Below are positions 1 through 13,500 of a stretch of DNA of 64,000 nt, one piece after another (positions within the stretch are counted from its first letter, which is position 1; every line of letters starts with the position of its first letter). The stretch is from Hirsutella rhossiliensis (taxonomy: Eukaryota; Ascomycota; Sordariomycetes; Hypocreales; Ophiocordycipitaceae). Position numbers and translations under genes: made by a program. Below the pieces are notes generated by a model that was not told the DNA's origin, made no database searches, and saw nothing but the letters and a program-made list of their open reading frames with translations. The stretch covers positions 868,001 through 932,000 of the forward strand of contig NW_025408683.1 of assembly GCF_020360975.1 (NCBI RefSeq). The letters run 5' to 3'.

Positions 1-646
1 CTTTATACCTTTTTATCTTTACTAAAGTTATATAATAAGCGGCCTTTACTATTAAAGGGGGAAAAATAAACGTTTAAATTAATTATAATTAAAAAGGATA
101 CCTTAATAAAATAATCTAGGTTTTTCTAAAGCCTTTAAGTATACTTAAGGGGGGGGGGGGGTAGATAGGAAGCGCTAGGGGTCTTATCCCTTTAATAGGC
201 TAATATTTATAAGGGGTATAATCTTACTTATTAAACTCCTCTTTAATAGCTTTCTAACCTAAGATACTAATAGAAAGGGCGCGATAATAATAGGTAAGGG
301 CTCTTCTCTTAAGTAAGTAAGTAAGTAAATAAGTAAATAAACTATTAATAAAACTTTTTCCCTTTTACTATAATCCTTTTTTATTATATTATTTATTCCT
401 CCCTTTACTTTTAAGCTACTTTAATAAGTAAGATCGTACCCTTATAGATATTAGCCTATTAAAGGGATAAGACCCTTAGCGCTCCCTATCTAACTTCCCT
501 CTTAAGTATACTTAAAGGCTTTATAAAAGCTTAAATTATCTAATTATATATCTTCTTTAATTATAGTTAATTTAAATATTTATTTCTCCCTTTTAAAGTA
601 AAGGTCGTTAGTTACGCGACTTTAGTAAAGATAAAGAGGCATAGAG
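1..646. repeat. Large imperfect inverted repeat, RIPed
   Basis: The first ~235 bases recur as the reverse complement at about 421-646, with a ~185-base AT-rich spacer. Matching blocks include the run around the 'cctttaagtatacttaa' motif and the stretch 'cttatccctttaataggct'. The arms differ mostly by transitions, as expected for RIP. The left arm has a 13-G run at 149-161 and the spacer has an AAGT/AAAT microsatellite at 311-340. It may be two opposed LTR copies or a foldback element. No coding sequence is visible, and the left end is cut by the window edge. Confidence 0.7.
311..340. repeat. AAGT/AAAT microsatellite
   Basis: About seven tandem 4-base units, AAGT with some AAAT, lie in the spacer of the inverted repeat. 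Confidence 0.85.
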
Positions 647-3600
647 TAAAGAAATCTCTAAGACTTATATTAATAACCTAAGACCCTTAGAGCTATATAT
701 AGGACCGATAATTAAATAATTATATAGTTAATTGCTCTATTAATCCTTAGCTATATACTACGCGTGCTTTAGGTATATACCCTTATCCCTATTAAAACTA
801 GTCTCTAGGGCGTAAACTCGTTATTCCGTTTTATTTATACGGCGACGAGTAGCTTTATAAAGCTAAGAATACTTAGAGGATAACGGTACTATTTAGAAAA
901 AATAAAATCTAGGGATTTAATAATTAAAGTAGTAACTACTTTAATAGCTAGAGTTAAGGACCTAATAAGGCGATAGGCTTACTAGGAAATAAATAATTAG
1001 ATAATACCTTCGCTAATAGTAAAGGAAAAGTAATAAGCTAATACTAAAAACCCCTAAGCTCTTATTATTAACCTTATAACCCTTAATACTAGCGACTTAG
1101 TTAAGAAACTATAATCCTTATATAATGCTTTAAAAGATATAAATAACGATAATAGTATAATCTAAACCGTTCTAGAACCCTACTAAGACCTCTTACTTAT
1201 ATATATACTAATAATACTAATATAGGTATTAATAAGGGATACCTTAATAACCTTAACCTTAGCTCTCTTTTATATAGTAGCTTATAAAAAACGCTTACTT
1301 CCCTTTAATAAATAAGAAAGTAAGTAATAAGATAGTTATAATAAGATATCCTTTAACTTTAAAAGCTTTAACTTTAAATTTTATAACCTTATAATCTATA
1401 AGTATATTATATTTAGAAACGCTAGCTATTAAAAGGGATTATTTAATCTTACTACTAGTAATATAAAAAGAATTAAAGTAGATATTAATAAGATTACTAA
1501 TAGACTTAGAGATATACTTACTAAAAGCTAAGATAACTTTATAAAAAGACTCTATTAACTATAACTCCTACCTATTAGTAAATTTAATAGTAAAAATATA
1601 ACTAAATTCCTTAAGAAGTTTAAATAAGAGATATACGTTAATATTATTTACGATAAGGATAAAATAAACTAGCTTAAAGTTTATATCTCTTTTATATAAA
1701 CCCTTACTATTAAAATTCTTATAAACGGACTTACCTAAAAAAAAGAAAAAAAGAAACTCCTTTAATATTACTATATATATAATATTAAATAACTAGAAAC
1801 TACTAACGACCGCTTAAACTATTATAATACTAAAAAGCCTAAGACTATTATAAAAGTTATAGAATAGCCTAGTCTCTACTTATACCTATAGTATAAGGTA
1901 TAAATTAATAGCTAAGAAGAATTTATAGTTTAGTTATACTTTATCTACTATATAATACTAAAGGAACTTATTATTAACGTTATAAAGAGAAATAGGAAGA
2001 TATCTAAAGTTATCTTAAAACTCTTATATAAAAGCCTTATCTATATAATTAATAACTACTTAGTACCTCGCTAAGACGTTAAGCGATAAGATATAGTATT
2101 TAAAGTTTATAATTAAAAGCTTAAGAACCTAAAGAAAGACTAGCTTTTTAGGGAAATTAATAAAGTAATAAAGAAAGCTAAATCTAATAAAGGTAAAGAA
2201 AAACTTCTTAAAGAGTTAAAGAAAATAAATAAGAAACCTAGATAGCCTATAAAAAAGATCTTAGACCTAATAAAAGCCTCTAAAGATATAAAGATTAACC
2301 TTACTTACTAGTAAGAGTAGATATTTAACTAGCTTAATAAGAAATAAAAACGCGTTAATAGTAAAAGCTACTTTTTAAGTTATAGATAAAGAGGTAGCGT
2401 AAATAATATTAGATTTTACTACCTATCTAATTAATTAATATAGATTTAGGTTAATACTTTTAACCGGCCTAGGAGATAATTTTATTATAGTAAAGAAGGA
2501 TACTACCTTAATAAGTATAAGGTATACTCTTAGGACTATAAGATTAGATTTATAATATATAAAGTAATAAATAGGAATTTTTACTTTAAAAGAAAAGATA
2601 ATAAAAGTATAATTCCCTTAGTACTTATTAATAGGTTCTCTTAAATAAGTATATATATTTAAAAGCTTATTATATACTAAGTAGATATATAGCTAAACTC
2701 CTTTATATTACTACTTATAAAATAGGTTAAAGCTATAGTTATACTATCTTACTTAAATTAAGCTACTAGTAAAAGAGAATTTAGTTTCTTAAACTAGTTT
2801 TAGAGATATAAAAGCTTATATAAGTAAAAGCAAAGGAATTTAAAAGTAAGCGATATAAGAAAAAAAGTAAGAAGGATATTAGTTATTATAATTATAGATA
2901 ATATATAATAAAGCGATATATATAATTAAATAATCTATATAACTATAATAAGGGTTAATACTTATAAAGGGAAAAGATAAAACGTTAAAGAGGATATAAA
3001 GGAAATTAAGATAATAAGAATAGTAAAAACTAGCTTAAAGATTATTCTTATATACTATAGATATAAAGTAGATCTAGATAAGAAGTTTAATAGACTTATA
3101 GATAAAATCGTTAAAGAAGTTATATATAAAAGAATCTTAATCCCTTTAAATTACTTAATGAACTTTATTCCTTAACTAAGTAAGAAACTTAGTATAAAGT
3201 ATATAAATATAGCCTAAGGTATAGAAAATATTAAATTCTAGACCTTAAAGAAAGTAAAGAGTAATATAAGACCTTATAAAGCTATAATAATAGTTATAAA
3301 AGTAGCTAAAGATAATATATAGAGTAGTTTACTCCTCCTTAAATATTTATAAGGAAAACTTATAGTAGCTTTAATATAAGTTAAAGAATAAAATAAAGAA
3401 TACTAGGTTAAACTAATTAAGCTTACTTACCTTACTTATAAAGAATCGGATTATAAGTACCTTAAAGTTTAATAAGTACTAAAAAAAGTTAGGTTTATAA
3501 CTAATATAATTAGTATAATATAATTAGCTTAAGGACTATTTAATTAATAAACTTTAAAGGTAATAAGACTAAGAAAAGATAAATTTATTATATAAGAAGT

Positions 3601-4380
3601 AGTACTTTTAATAAGATACTAAGAAATAACTTTAAAGGACCTTATAGTAATTCCTATAATATATATAAATACGGTCCTTATACCCTTCCGCTCGCTTAAG
3701 TATATATAAAACCTACCTTATATTTAAGTATATCTTAGTAGCTAGAAAGCTAAAGTTTTAAGCGCTTTAATTAATATTAAGTTTAAAGAAAACCTTAATA
3801 CTAAAAGATATATTAACGTATATAAGCTTAAAATCCTATTAATAAGAGTATTAACGATAGTATATACTAGGTCCCTTATAGATATAGTTAGAAAGGTAAA
3901 GACTAATCTCTATCTAGGTATAACTTAGATATTAATCTATCTTTATATTACGCTAAATAAAGTCTTAGTCCCCTTTATCTTAAGCATATTATTTATTAAA
4001 GCTATACGTATATTATTTAATTATTCCCTAAAAAATAGTAATATATAAGTTAAATATTAAATCGGTACTATCTAAGTAGTTACGCTAATAGTAGGAGCTA
4101 TTAAATAGGAGCTTTTAAATAAAGTTAATATAGTAAAATCCTTTTAAGCTATAACCTTAATAGTTAATAAAAATATATATAAAAGACTAAAGCTTAAGGA
4201 AACTATATAAGAAATAGCTACCTAGCTCCTAAAATTTATTTTTAGGCTTTAGTAATAGAAGTTAAAAAAGATAACTTAGGAGCTACTTAATAATTATAGA
4301 GAAACCCCCTTTTAGATACCTTAATAGCTAAGATTCTATCGCGAAGCGTAGCTTAATTTCGTAGTTCTTAGAGATATCCC
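647..4380 (+). mobile_element. Degraded retroelement remnant, gag-like region
   Basis: AT-rich and RIPed, with no intact ORF. Read with TAA/TAG as former sense codons, the plus strand gives long protein-like stretches. One around 1,580-1,740 (FNGKNITKF) resembles a Gag core. One around 2,480-2,521 fits a decayed zinc knuckle, with Tyr at the positions of the second and later Cys/His ligands. A basic tail follows near 4,300-4,600. I found no reverse transcriptase or integrase motif, so class and family stay open. The boundary with the next copia element is approximate. Confidence 0.45.
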
Positions 4381-7300
4381 TTAGTACGAGGGACCTAGGA
4401 AGCTAAAAAACACCCGGTATAGAAGAAGGAAGAAGGAGCTAAAAAGAGGTATAGAGAAGAGGGTAGGGGCATAAGGGGAAGCAAAAGTAGCGATAGCTTC
4501 CTATAGAGGTAGCGAGAGATAAGATAGATATACCGGCAACGGCTAGAAAGGAGGGGAAAAACCGGCAAAAAGCTTAGTAGTTAAAAGGATATTAGTAGCT
4601 TCTTTAAGTAAGATCTTCTTTATTAATTAAGATAATAGATAGGTATAAAGAAGGGCGTTAGATAGAGGAAAGAAGGATAATTAAGGCAATATAATAATTA
4701 CTCCCCTACCGTAATTACTACTCCTATAAGAATTAAATATCTCTGCCCTGCCTATCGGACCCTTTACTTTTACTTTTACCTTTATATATTTTATATATAC
4801 TTCTTATATCTCTCTTTGCGAGAGTTATAAGCCCGGGAGGAATAGAATTCCTATACCTTCCGGCTACTATAAAAGGCACCTTTCTTATATCCCTTATAGC
4901 TTCCTTTTACCCCTCTTACTAAAAAAGCCGATTTTTACCTAACTTTTCTACCCTTCCCTATAATAATAACGAAAACCGACTCCTCTACCGTCCCTACGGT
5001 CTATAGGACGATTCTTATAGAGCCCTAAGATTAGGATAAGTAGGTAAAGGAGCTACGGGCTTATATAGATAGAACTATCTATAATTTAGTCTTCTTTAAT
5101 AAGCAGGACCCTCTCGAGCCCCCTCTTCGTCCTAGGGCAACGGAATTTATAGAGGGAGCTTCCCTCTTCTCCGAGCTAACCTCTATATAATAGAGAGCGT
5201 TTTCTACTACCTTAGGTAACTACGAGAGTTATCGTAAGGAATACCTTTACGAGACGAAGCTGCTAACTACTATACGTACGGCGATAACGGAATCCGTTAG
5301 TGCCGTAAAGCTAATTACTCTTTAAGAGGAAGAGACTCCTAGGCAGTGGCTTTTAAAGCTCGAGACCTTAATAGCTCCCTTAAGGGGCTATATAACTAAC
5401 CGTATTAAGAAGACCTATACGGTATACCTAGGAGCCTTTTCTACTAGGAACCTATAAGCTTCTTTATAGCTAGCTAAGTAGGAAGAAATCCTAGAGGAAG
5501 CTAACTAATACTTCCTTATAGAAGCTCTTTCCGGCTAGTAGCTACGGGATATATCTCTACTAATAAAGCCTATTAGTAACGGTTACTCGACTATCTTTTA
5601 AGAAGCTAGCTAGGAACTAGATAAAGAGGCTACTAGAGTATAATAGTAAGTAGTCTTATTCCTTCGTAGCTAGCACTCGACCTAGACGGCTCGACCTACT
5701 GCCCTTGCAGCTACTGCAGCCCCTATTGCTACGGTTTACGCTACTGCTGCTGCGGCTGTTGCCCTTCTAGCCCCTCCTCCCTCGAGAGCATTAACACCGT
5801 CTTTAACGGCTGCCCTAGGCCCGGCCCCGCCTCCGCCTCTTACTCCGGGCCCGGCCCCGGTCCCGTTAGTTAGACCGGCCCGACTAGTCCCCTAATAGAC
5901 CTTTTAGTCCGTTAGTCGAAAAATTAGGGAACTAGTCGAAATCGAACCTCGTTAAAATTAGCAATAAGGGGTAAAAAGGGGGGGTTTTTAAGTAGACCTT
6001 CCGGATTAGGACGAGGATTCCTCGAAGAAATAGAAGACTAGACGACGAAACAGCTGCCTAGTATATAAATCCCTAGGTTATCGATTATTATAATACTAGT
6101 AGGTCTTCGAGGAAAACCGACCTAAAGGATTTAACCCTTTAAAGAGGCTATAAGAAACGATATAATAGTCTCTTAAGGAGGACCCCTTATTATAGAAGAA
6201 GATAGACGAGATTCGGGTTACTAAGAAATAGCAACTAACGCCGCTGCCCTTATTTAAGCTATAAATTTAAGGAAAAATCGTTAGTATAGTAAATCCGGTA
6301 TTTATCTTCCCTACGGATTAGTAAGACTAACTATTAAGACCCTTTAACTATCCCCTACGAAAATTAGCTATCCTCGACTCCGGTGCTTCCCTTAATATCT
6401 ATAATATACTCTTACGATTCTAGTCCTTTAAGAAGGCACGGAGGGAATATCTTATTAACGGGGAATTAACCGTATAGATAGAGGGATACGGAAGGGTGAA
6501 TTTTACGATAAAATTACCTAACGGATCTATACGAATTCTTCGACGAAAAAGGGTAGCTTTTTGCCTTCGATTTTTAACGAGCCTAATTTCCTTCTGCCTT
6601 CTTAGAGAGGAAGGAATCTTCTAAGATACGACGTCTAAGCCTATAAGGCTAGTCTAGAAGAATTAGACTATTAGGCTTATCGAGGAGAAATTCGGTTAAT
6701 TTATTCTCGAATTCCGACCTATCCTTAGGAAGGAATCTTTTAAGAAGTTAGCTTTCCCTACTTAAAGGAGGGTAGGTTTAAAGGACCTTCTTCTAGTAGC
6801 TTAAGGAGACGGCATTCTTTAGCACGCACGACTTAGTTACCCGGGCCCCCTAGCTTTATATAAGCTAGGATAATAATAAGGCATACGAATAAAGGGCCTA
6901 AAGACCGTCGAATACGAATACTACGGCTAAGGAAAGACTAAGAGACGAATTTCTAGACAAACGCCTTTACGGCCGGACTAGCTATATAAGGAAATTTAGG
7001 TCGATTAGACCGACGTCTCTAAGGACTAGGAAAGCTTTATTAGAGTAATGTTTTTTATAGATGCTTTTTTAGGGATAGTTTTCCCTTATTTCTTATAGAC
7101 CTACCTAAGTAAGTATAACTAGTCTACCCTCTAGGACTTCGTTAACTAAATAAGATCCTACTTTAGCTACGAGGTAAAGAAGATACGGTCTAACGGAGAG
7201 CTATTTACGAAGGATATCTTAAATTAGCTTCGAAAAAGGGGCATTTTACCCCTCCCGTTAGTACTAAATACCTAGGCCTAGAACGGAGGGGCAGAAAGAT

Positions 7301-7825
7301 TAGGGGGTGCTATAATAAAAAGGGCCCGTATAATAAGACTTACTATAAGGCTTCTATACGACCTTTAAAGGGAAGTCGTTAAGACCGCCTATTACTTATA
7401 GAACCGGACCCCTAAGGACCTTAAGGACCCTAGGGAACTAAACTAAGGAATAGACTAGAAATCCCCCCTCGAGCTCTTTATAAAGAAAAGGGCCTCGCTA
7501 GCCTACCTTCGTGCCTATAGCTATAAGGTATACGCTATAACTACTAATATATAGCTAAAAAGGAAGAAGAAAAGAAAGCTTAATCCTAGAGCCTTTATTA
7601 GTTACCTTATTAGTTATAATTCTATAAATATATTCTAGATCTAGATTCCTTTTTTATAGAAGGTTATTTTAACTAGGGATATAATTTTCGACGAATCTAG
7701 CTTCTTCGATAGAAAGAGGGATTAATAGCCCCTCTTACTCTTATAACGTTAGCTAATTTAGAAGATTTAAATCCCCCCTTCTTAATAGTCTTAAGAAGAG
7801 GTCCTAGATAAGGAAACGGAGGAAG
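4380..7825 (+). mobile_element. Ty1/copia retrotransposon fragment (copia B), gag to integrase, RIPed
   Basis: Read with TAA/TAG as sense codons, the plus strand gives a copia polyprotein. The gag-like region is about 4,980-5,960 with an Ala/Pro-rich tail. The protease active site ILDSGASLNIY is near 6,365-6,400. The GAG-pre-integrase motif HARLSYPGPLAL is near 6,815-6,850. The integrase core is about 6,950-7,500, with VDQTDVSKD, FFIDAFLG, AQNGGAER and a YLQNRTP motif in copia order. The protein stops at 7,825, where the X1 LTR begins, so reverse transcriptase and RNase H are missing. The left edge and any 5' LTR are not resolved. Confidence 0.8.
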
Positions 7826-8295
7826 TATAACGACCGGTGTTATTCCTAAGGGATAAACCTATCGAGGGGTTTATATTAGTAGATATAATAAGGCGTGGTC
7901 TAAGCAGTAATATATATATTACGTTAGTAATAAGTCGGAGGTCGTAGACTATAGACTATAACTAGGTAATTAGAATTAAAGATAGAATTATAATAAAGGT
8001 CTATATTAAAAGCTAGAGAGCTATCTATTTAAAGGAGTAAAAGTAGGTAGCTATATATACCTATAGAGACTATCCTTAGATTATAGTCCTAGCCGTAATC
8101 CCCTTTATAGCTTACTATAGCTTACTTATAAGCTATGCTCCTAAGTAGTAATCTATCTATATAAGGCTTACTTAGCTTATATATACTTTAGGTAAGCTAA
8201 GCCTAAGTAACTTCTTATCCTAACTATTATTCCGAGCCGCCTTATTACGTAAATATAGCTAGCTCTCCTATAGCCCGCTAACTATAGTCGTAATA
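7826..8295 (-). repeat. 3' LTR of gypsy X1 (470 bp)
   Basis: Homologous to 28,377-28,826 and, as reverse complement, to 34,011-34,481. The ends are imperfect inverted repeats (TATAACGACC / GGTCGTAATA in consensus), consistent with TG...CA ends after C-to-T change. It cuts into copia B. Confidence 0.8.
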
Positions 8296-8947
8296 CGATG
8301 TCTCCCCTCCTTTTAGTCTTATCTATAAGACCTACTACTACCTTAGCCGCCGTATATAAATATACCCTTATCGCGTATATATATATTCCCCGTTTCGTCC
8401 TTTCTATCCCTTAGGATATACTACTAATAGTATATCTAGTCGCGTATTAAAGGATCGTTCTTATAAGACCCTTAAGCGTATTCGTTTAGCTAAGTCTATT
8501 AATCGTCTTAGTTTCGACGTTATACTATATTCTTTTTATTCGTCGCGCGGCTTCTACTATAAAATACTAGAGAAATCTTCTAAGTATACCGAATATATAT
8601 AGCGGGGTCGTTCTTATAATATATCGGGCGTAGCGATTAGCTCCTATAGGTAACTTTATTATCCTACTTATTATTTATAGCTAACGTGTTTCTTAGTATC
8701 CTAAATAAATCTAAAGTCCGATCGATTAAATAAAAAAGAAGAAATTACTAAGGAGCGAATATTAAAAGCTTAAGCCGACTTAAATAAAGCCTTAGCCCGT
8801 TTAGTATAGCTTTACCGTTAAAAGCGCTAGCTAAAGATAAAGGGTACCGAGATAGTTTATTAAGGCCTTTATTCCTTAGATAACCTTAATAAGGCTAAGC
8901 GCTAAGAATCTAAAGTAGTAGTCGATATTTAGTTTATAGGTAGATTT

Positions 8948-9133
8948 TATTACGGAGTAAGTAGAGGCGTATATATAGGTACCGTCTATAAGATAATATT
9001 AATAAGCTATATAGAGCTCTCCTATACGCGGCTAGCCTATATATATATATATAGGATCCGGCCCTCTATATATAACTATACGGCTTAGGCCGTAGCCTAA
9101 GCCTATAACCTATAATAGTTAAAGACTCTTATA
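8948..9133 (-). repeat. 3' LTR of D1 (186 bp)
   Basis: Direct repeat of 15,673-15,858. Related copies lie at 49,931-50,116 and 52,865-53,050 (opposite orientation) and 63,500-63,684. Ends read as TATAAG...GTAATA on the minus strand. Confidence 0.9.
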
Positions 9134-9393
9134 TAATACCCTCCCTTAAGCGCGGCGCGGCGTTGCCTTATTAACGGCTTCCGTTAATCGTGCTAGCCCT
9201 ACTAGCCCTATTATCCCCGCGCCTATTAGCCTAGGCAGCTAGAACCGGGCTCTATACTTATTAGCTAGCTAGCCGTTTAAATAGGGGCGTAACCTATTAT
9301 ATACGCCCTTAGGTAGCCGGCGGCCGGCCCGGACCTACGTAAGCCTTAGGTTACCCGTCCCCTCGGCCTTAGGTAGCCTCCTTTACCTAGGGG

Positions 9394-9400
9394 TATATAA
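9394..9400 (+). promoter_or_regulatory. TATA box of the antisense unit in D1
   Basis: TATATAA is followed within about 10-45 bases by a C/T-rich tract (9,409-9,445), the usual layout of a fungal core promoter. It points away from the D1 LTR and opposite to pol. The same TATATAAGG lies at 63,989-63,997 in D4. Confidence 0.45.
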
Positions 9401-9699
9401 GGCGGCATCCCCCCTTTCCTCTTTCCTTTCCTTCTCCTCCTTTTTTAACCGTAGTAGTAATAGTAATAAGTAAGTTCCGCTCTACCTAGGGCATTAGTTT
9501 ATTCCTAGCTATATAGGCCGCCTAATTAACGTATACTTATAGTAATAGCTATAGTAGTAATAATAGCCCTAATAATAATAACTTTAACTAGTAAGTTCTC
9601 CGCCCTATAAAGTAGGAGGCCGTAATCCGTAATACTAACTTCCGCGATAGATATATCTACCTCCCCCTCCCCCGCTTTCTCCTTTTCGGAGCGTATAAA

Positions 9700-10560
9700 G
9701 TCGTTTATCGACGCCGTGCTAGGCACGGCCGATAACGGCTCCGCCGCTGCCGCTGCTCCTGCCTACGCCCCCGCGACCGCGCCTACCGCCGCCGCCTCTG
9801 CCTCTACTACGCTAGCCGCCCTTACGTCGCCCTTCTAGGTAACGACGCCGTCCCCGCCGCCGGCTATAACGCCTAGCCCCTCTACCCCTACCTCCGCTAC
9901 TACTACCCCTATAAGTCCGCTACCTAGCGAGCGTAGTAGCTATTTTCCGCTAACTTTTTAAAGTATAAACGCTAAGTATAGGCCGGAGCCGCCCGCGCGG
10001 CCCCCTATATACGGTGCGCGTTATAGGAGCTCCCCTATACCGACTAAGTCGGGCGCCGCTATAGCGGTAGTTATTACTAGTGCGCGCGTGCCGGCCGCGC
10101 CTATAAGGCGGCGCCTCCTATCTTACTCGCTACGGCGTCGGCTTAGAAGGCCGGCGCGTATAGGTAGGTATAGGGGGCTACTAAGAAGCGCCTTACCGCC
10201 GCCGCCGCCGCCTACCGTAATCTCCGCGCCCTCGAGCACTAGGGCCTTATCCCTAAGTAAGTTCCTCTTATCTAGCTCTTTTACTTCTACTATTAACTCT
10301 CCTAGTACTAGGGATACTACCTCCGTCGCTTTATCGGCGGTCCCTTAGCCGTGCCCGCCGCCGCCCCCGCCGCTACTACTAGCCGGGCCCCCCCCGCCCC
10401 TAAAGCCCCCGGAGCCGCCGCTGCCGCCGACTAGCTCGCGGGCCTAGAGGGCCGCCTAAGTGCCTTAGAGAGCGCCGCCGCCGCTAATAAGGTAGAGGAG
10501 GATAACAAGGATAAGGATAAGGACGACGATAAGGACGAGGAGTAGGTCTAGGTAGTTTAA
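9700..10560 (+). pseudogene. Antisense accessory ORF trace in D1 (Ala/Pro-rich, acidic C-terminus)
   Basis: The plus strand, opposite to gag-pol, is GC-rich and reads as protein if TAG/TAA are taken as former Gln/Arg/Trp codons. An Ala/Pro/Ser-rich region is followed near 10,420-10,490 by a Leu/Ala heptad-like stretch (LAGLEGRLSALES) and an acidic Lys/Asp tail at about 10,492-10,548. Two GTAAG-type donors near 9,470 and 9,590 could mark introns in its leader. It lies between the chromodomain end of pol and the 3' LTR, with its own TATA-like site upstream. I do not recognise the protein. It could be an accessory gene of the element, a captured gene, or chance GC-rich coding bias. Confidence 0.45.
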
Positions 10561-13500
10561 GGGCTCCGCCCTAAAATAAACGCTATTTTTATCTCTGCTT
10601 ATATAATTACGCTTACGTTATCGTAACTACCTACTCTACTTTACCTACTTTATAGTCTTAGCTTAAGCTACTATTAGTAGTTTATTAGTCTATTATTCTC
10701 GTTTACTATTCTAAATAAGGCTTTAAACTTATTAAGGGCTATAGTTCCTATAAACTTATATATAGGTTCCTATATAGGGTTAAGATACCCGCGCTACTTA
10801 ACGAGGACCTTCTAGCGTTTCCCCCTACCGACCTTTTTCTAGCGCGCGGCCTATATCTCTTTAACCTCGAACTCGTCCTCTCCCTCTACCTTAATTATAG
10901 GCGGTTAAGCGTCCGCTACTTCTTATCTAAGTAGCGGGTTAAAGGAGGCTCTATAAAAGAGGTCTATATTAATCTTATTATAAACCCTTATTAGGAGACT
11001 ATTAAGCTCTATAACCTATAAGCTAATAACCCTTTGTACTATAAACTTCGCGTATAGCTAGTTAAGCTTTTTCTTTAGTTATACCGACTTATAGTTATAG
11101 AGGTCTAGCTATACCTTATCTCTTACCGCGAACCTATCTACTAGGGCCTTAGTCTTATTAGTATACCGCTCTTAATCTTACGCCGCGGCGGCTATTATAG
11201 ATTAATAATAATCTATAGTCTCTTATAGCTTTTATACGAACGTAGAGGCGCAGCCCTTTAATAACGAATTACTATACTACTCCGCTACTATATCTATAGT
11301 AAAGGGAACTAGTAAAGGTAGTTTAAAGCTATACGTTATAAAGAAAGGGGCTATCTTAATAAAGGTATATAGTCTATTATTTAATATAAGTTAGGCTATA
11401 GGGAGCTACCGGTCTTAGTCTACTTAGTTACGGGCTATAATAGCCTATAGGTAAGCTTACGCCTCTTAGTTAACCCTTTTAGGCCCTCTATTAGTCTATA
11501 GGTAATATACTATACTAAGTAGCTATATAATCTAAAGTAGCTAGTATAGGTGCTATTAAAAGTAGCTAGTTTAATTCGATCCCTTATCGCTTATAATAAA
11601 GGCTAGCTAGCTATATAAGTAGGCCTAGTACTATAAGAAGCGCTCTATATAGGACTCTATATTTATAGATAGTATCGGCTTTAATACTATAGACTTACTA
11701 AGTTAGTTCTTAATTACCTATATATAATAGTTGCCGCCCTTTATAAGTAGGAGGTCTATTATAAAGTCTATCTATATATATATATAGAACTAGTCGGGTA
11801 CTAAAAGCTACTTAAGTAGCCCCTTAAGCTACGCCCTTTAGATCTTTATATAGCTATAAATATTATAGTTATAGAGGAAGCAATAAACGTAGTACTATAG
11901 GAGGGGCTAGTAAAAGTCCCTTATAAGGCCTACTACTATACCCTATCTACCTAGGTAACCTATAACGCTAGAGTTATAGATAAGTTAGACTAGCCTCCTT
12001 TAGAGCTCGTTCTATTTATCTAGCTCCGGCGGTCCCTCTTTCTCCTTAGCTTCTATAGTATACGGTGCGCTTAGTACTTATAGTCTCCCCCGCTAGTATA
12101 GATGCCCCTATAGGTCGATATAGTAGTCGGCTACCTATACCTTTAGCTTTAGCTTTAGATCTAAGCGTCGAGTACCGGACTTAATAGCGCGGCGCACGCC
12201 CTTATAGGTATAGTCTAGAGCCGCTATCCTATCCTATAAGCGTTAAAGGGCCTTATCTTAGAATACTCTCGCCGCGCGCGCCCTTAGGCCGGTCTATCCC
12301 TCCTCGCCGGACCGAGGTAAGGGCGTAAGGGGAAGCTTATTCGCTAGCACCGCGTCTTCCTTTACTAGGGAAGCTCTTATATAAGTCTATAGTACTTCTT
12401 ATAGGATAAGCTATAGATCTTAGGCCTCGATATCCGCTCCTATTAGCCGGTCTTAATCCCTTTAAGAAAGCGCGTCTAGGACCGCGGAGTCCCGCTTAAG
12501 GCGGTACTTAATCGAGAAGTTAAAGTATAAGAGATACTCCGCTTAGCGGGCTTACCGCTCTAAGAGGTACTAGCGAGTTATAAAGTACTCGAGGTTCTTA
12601 TAGTCTATAAGAACCTCGAAGCTCTTATAGCTCTAGAGCTCTACTTATTATTACTTAAGGTAGCTAATAATCGCTAGTATCTCTTTATCGTAAATAGCGT
12701 AATTCCGCTCTACTAGGGTTAGCTTATAAGAGTAGAACGCTACTAGTTACTTCTACTTATCTACCTCTTAAGAGAGCGTTCCTTTAAGTGCCTAGCCGCT
12801 ATAGTCTACTTTAACTAATATAAACCGGTCGAAGTCCTACTAGAGTAGTACTAGGGCTTAAGAGAATAGGTCCTTAAGCGTATAGAACGCTCCTTCTTAT
12901 ATAGGCCCTTAGCGAAAGGCGGTCCGCTTCCTAGTAATCTTATTTAAGGGTATTATAATATAGGAGAAGCCCTTAATAAATATCCTATAATAGTTCGCGA
13001 ACCTAAGGAAGCTCTATATACCTATCTATATAGTTAGGGCAGCTTAGTCCTAAATCGCTTAGATCTTTATAGGGTCCGCTTATATACTTACGCTTATATA
13101 GATAATAAAGCCTAGGTAATTAACCCTCTTAACCCTAAATTCGTACATATTTAGGTTAAGGTAGAGCCTATAAAGTTAGAGGCGCTCTAGGACCCTCTAT
13201 ACTTTCTATATATAGTCCTTATAGGAGCCGCTTATATAGATAAGGATATTATCTATATATATAAAGGCGAACTTATCGAGGAAGTCTTAAAGTACGTTAT
13301 TAATATAACGCTAGAAGGTAGCGGGCGCTCTTAAGAGGCTAAAGGGCATTATAAGCTACTCGAATAAGCTATAGCGTATATAGAACGCTATTTTCTACTC
13401 GTTACCCTTTAAGATCTATACCTTATAAAACGCTTATTTTATATCTAGCTTTATAAACTACTTTACCTTCGAAAGGTTATAGAGCGTATTTAAGATTAAG

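Noticed and set aside
8300..8947. Initially read as a plus-strand gag start of X1
   Set aside because: The polypurine tract and LTR ends show X1 runs on the minus strand, so this is its 3' region.
9526..9726. Short minus-strand open frame of 66 codons
   Set aside because: Lies in RIPed GC-rich 3' region of D1, starts at a non-ATG codon context and has no family motif; chance frame.
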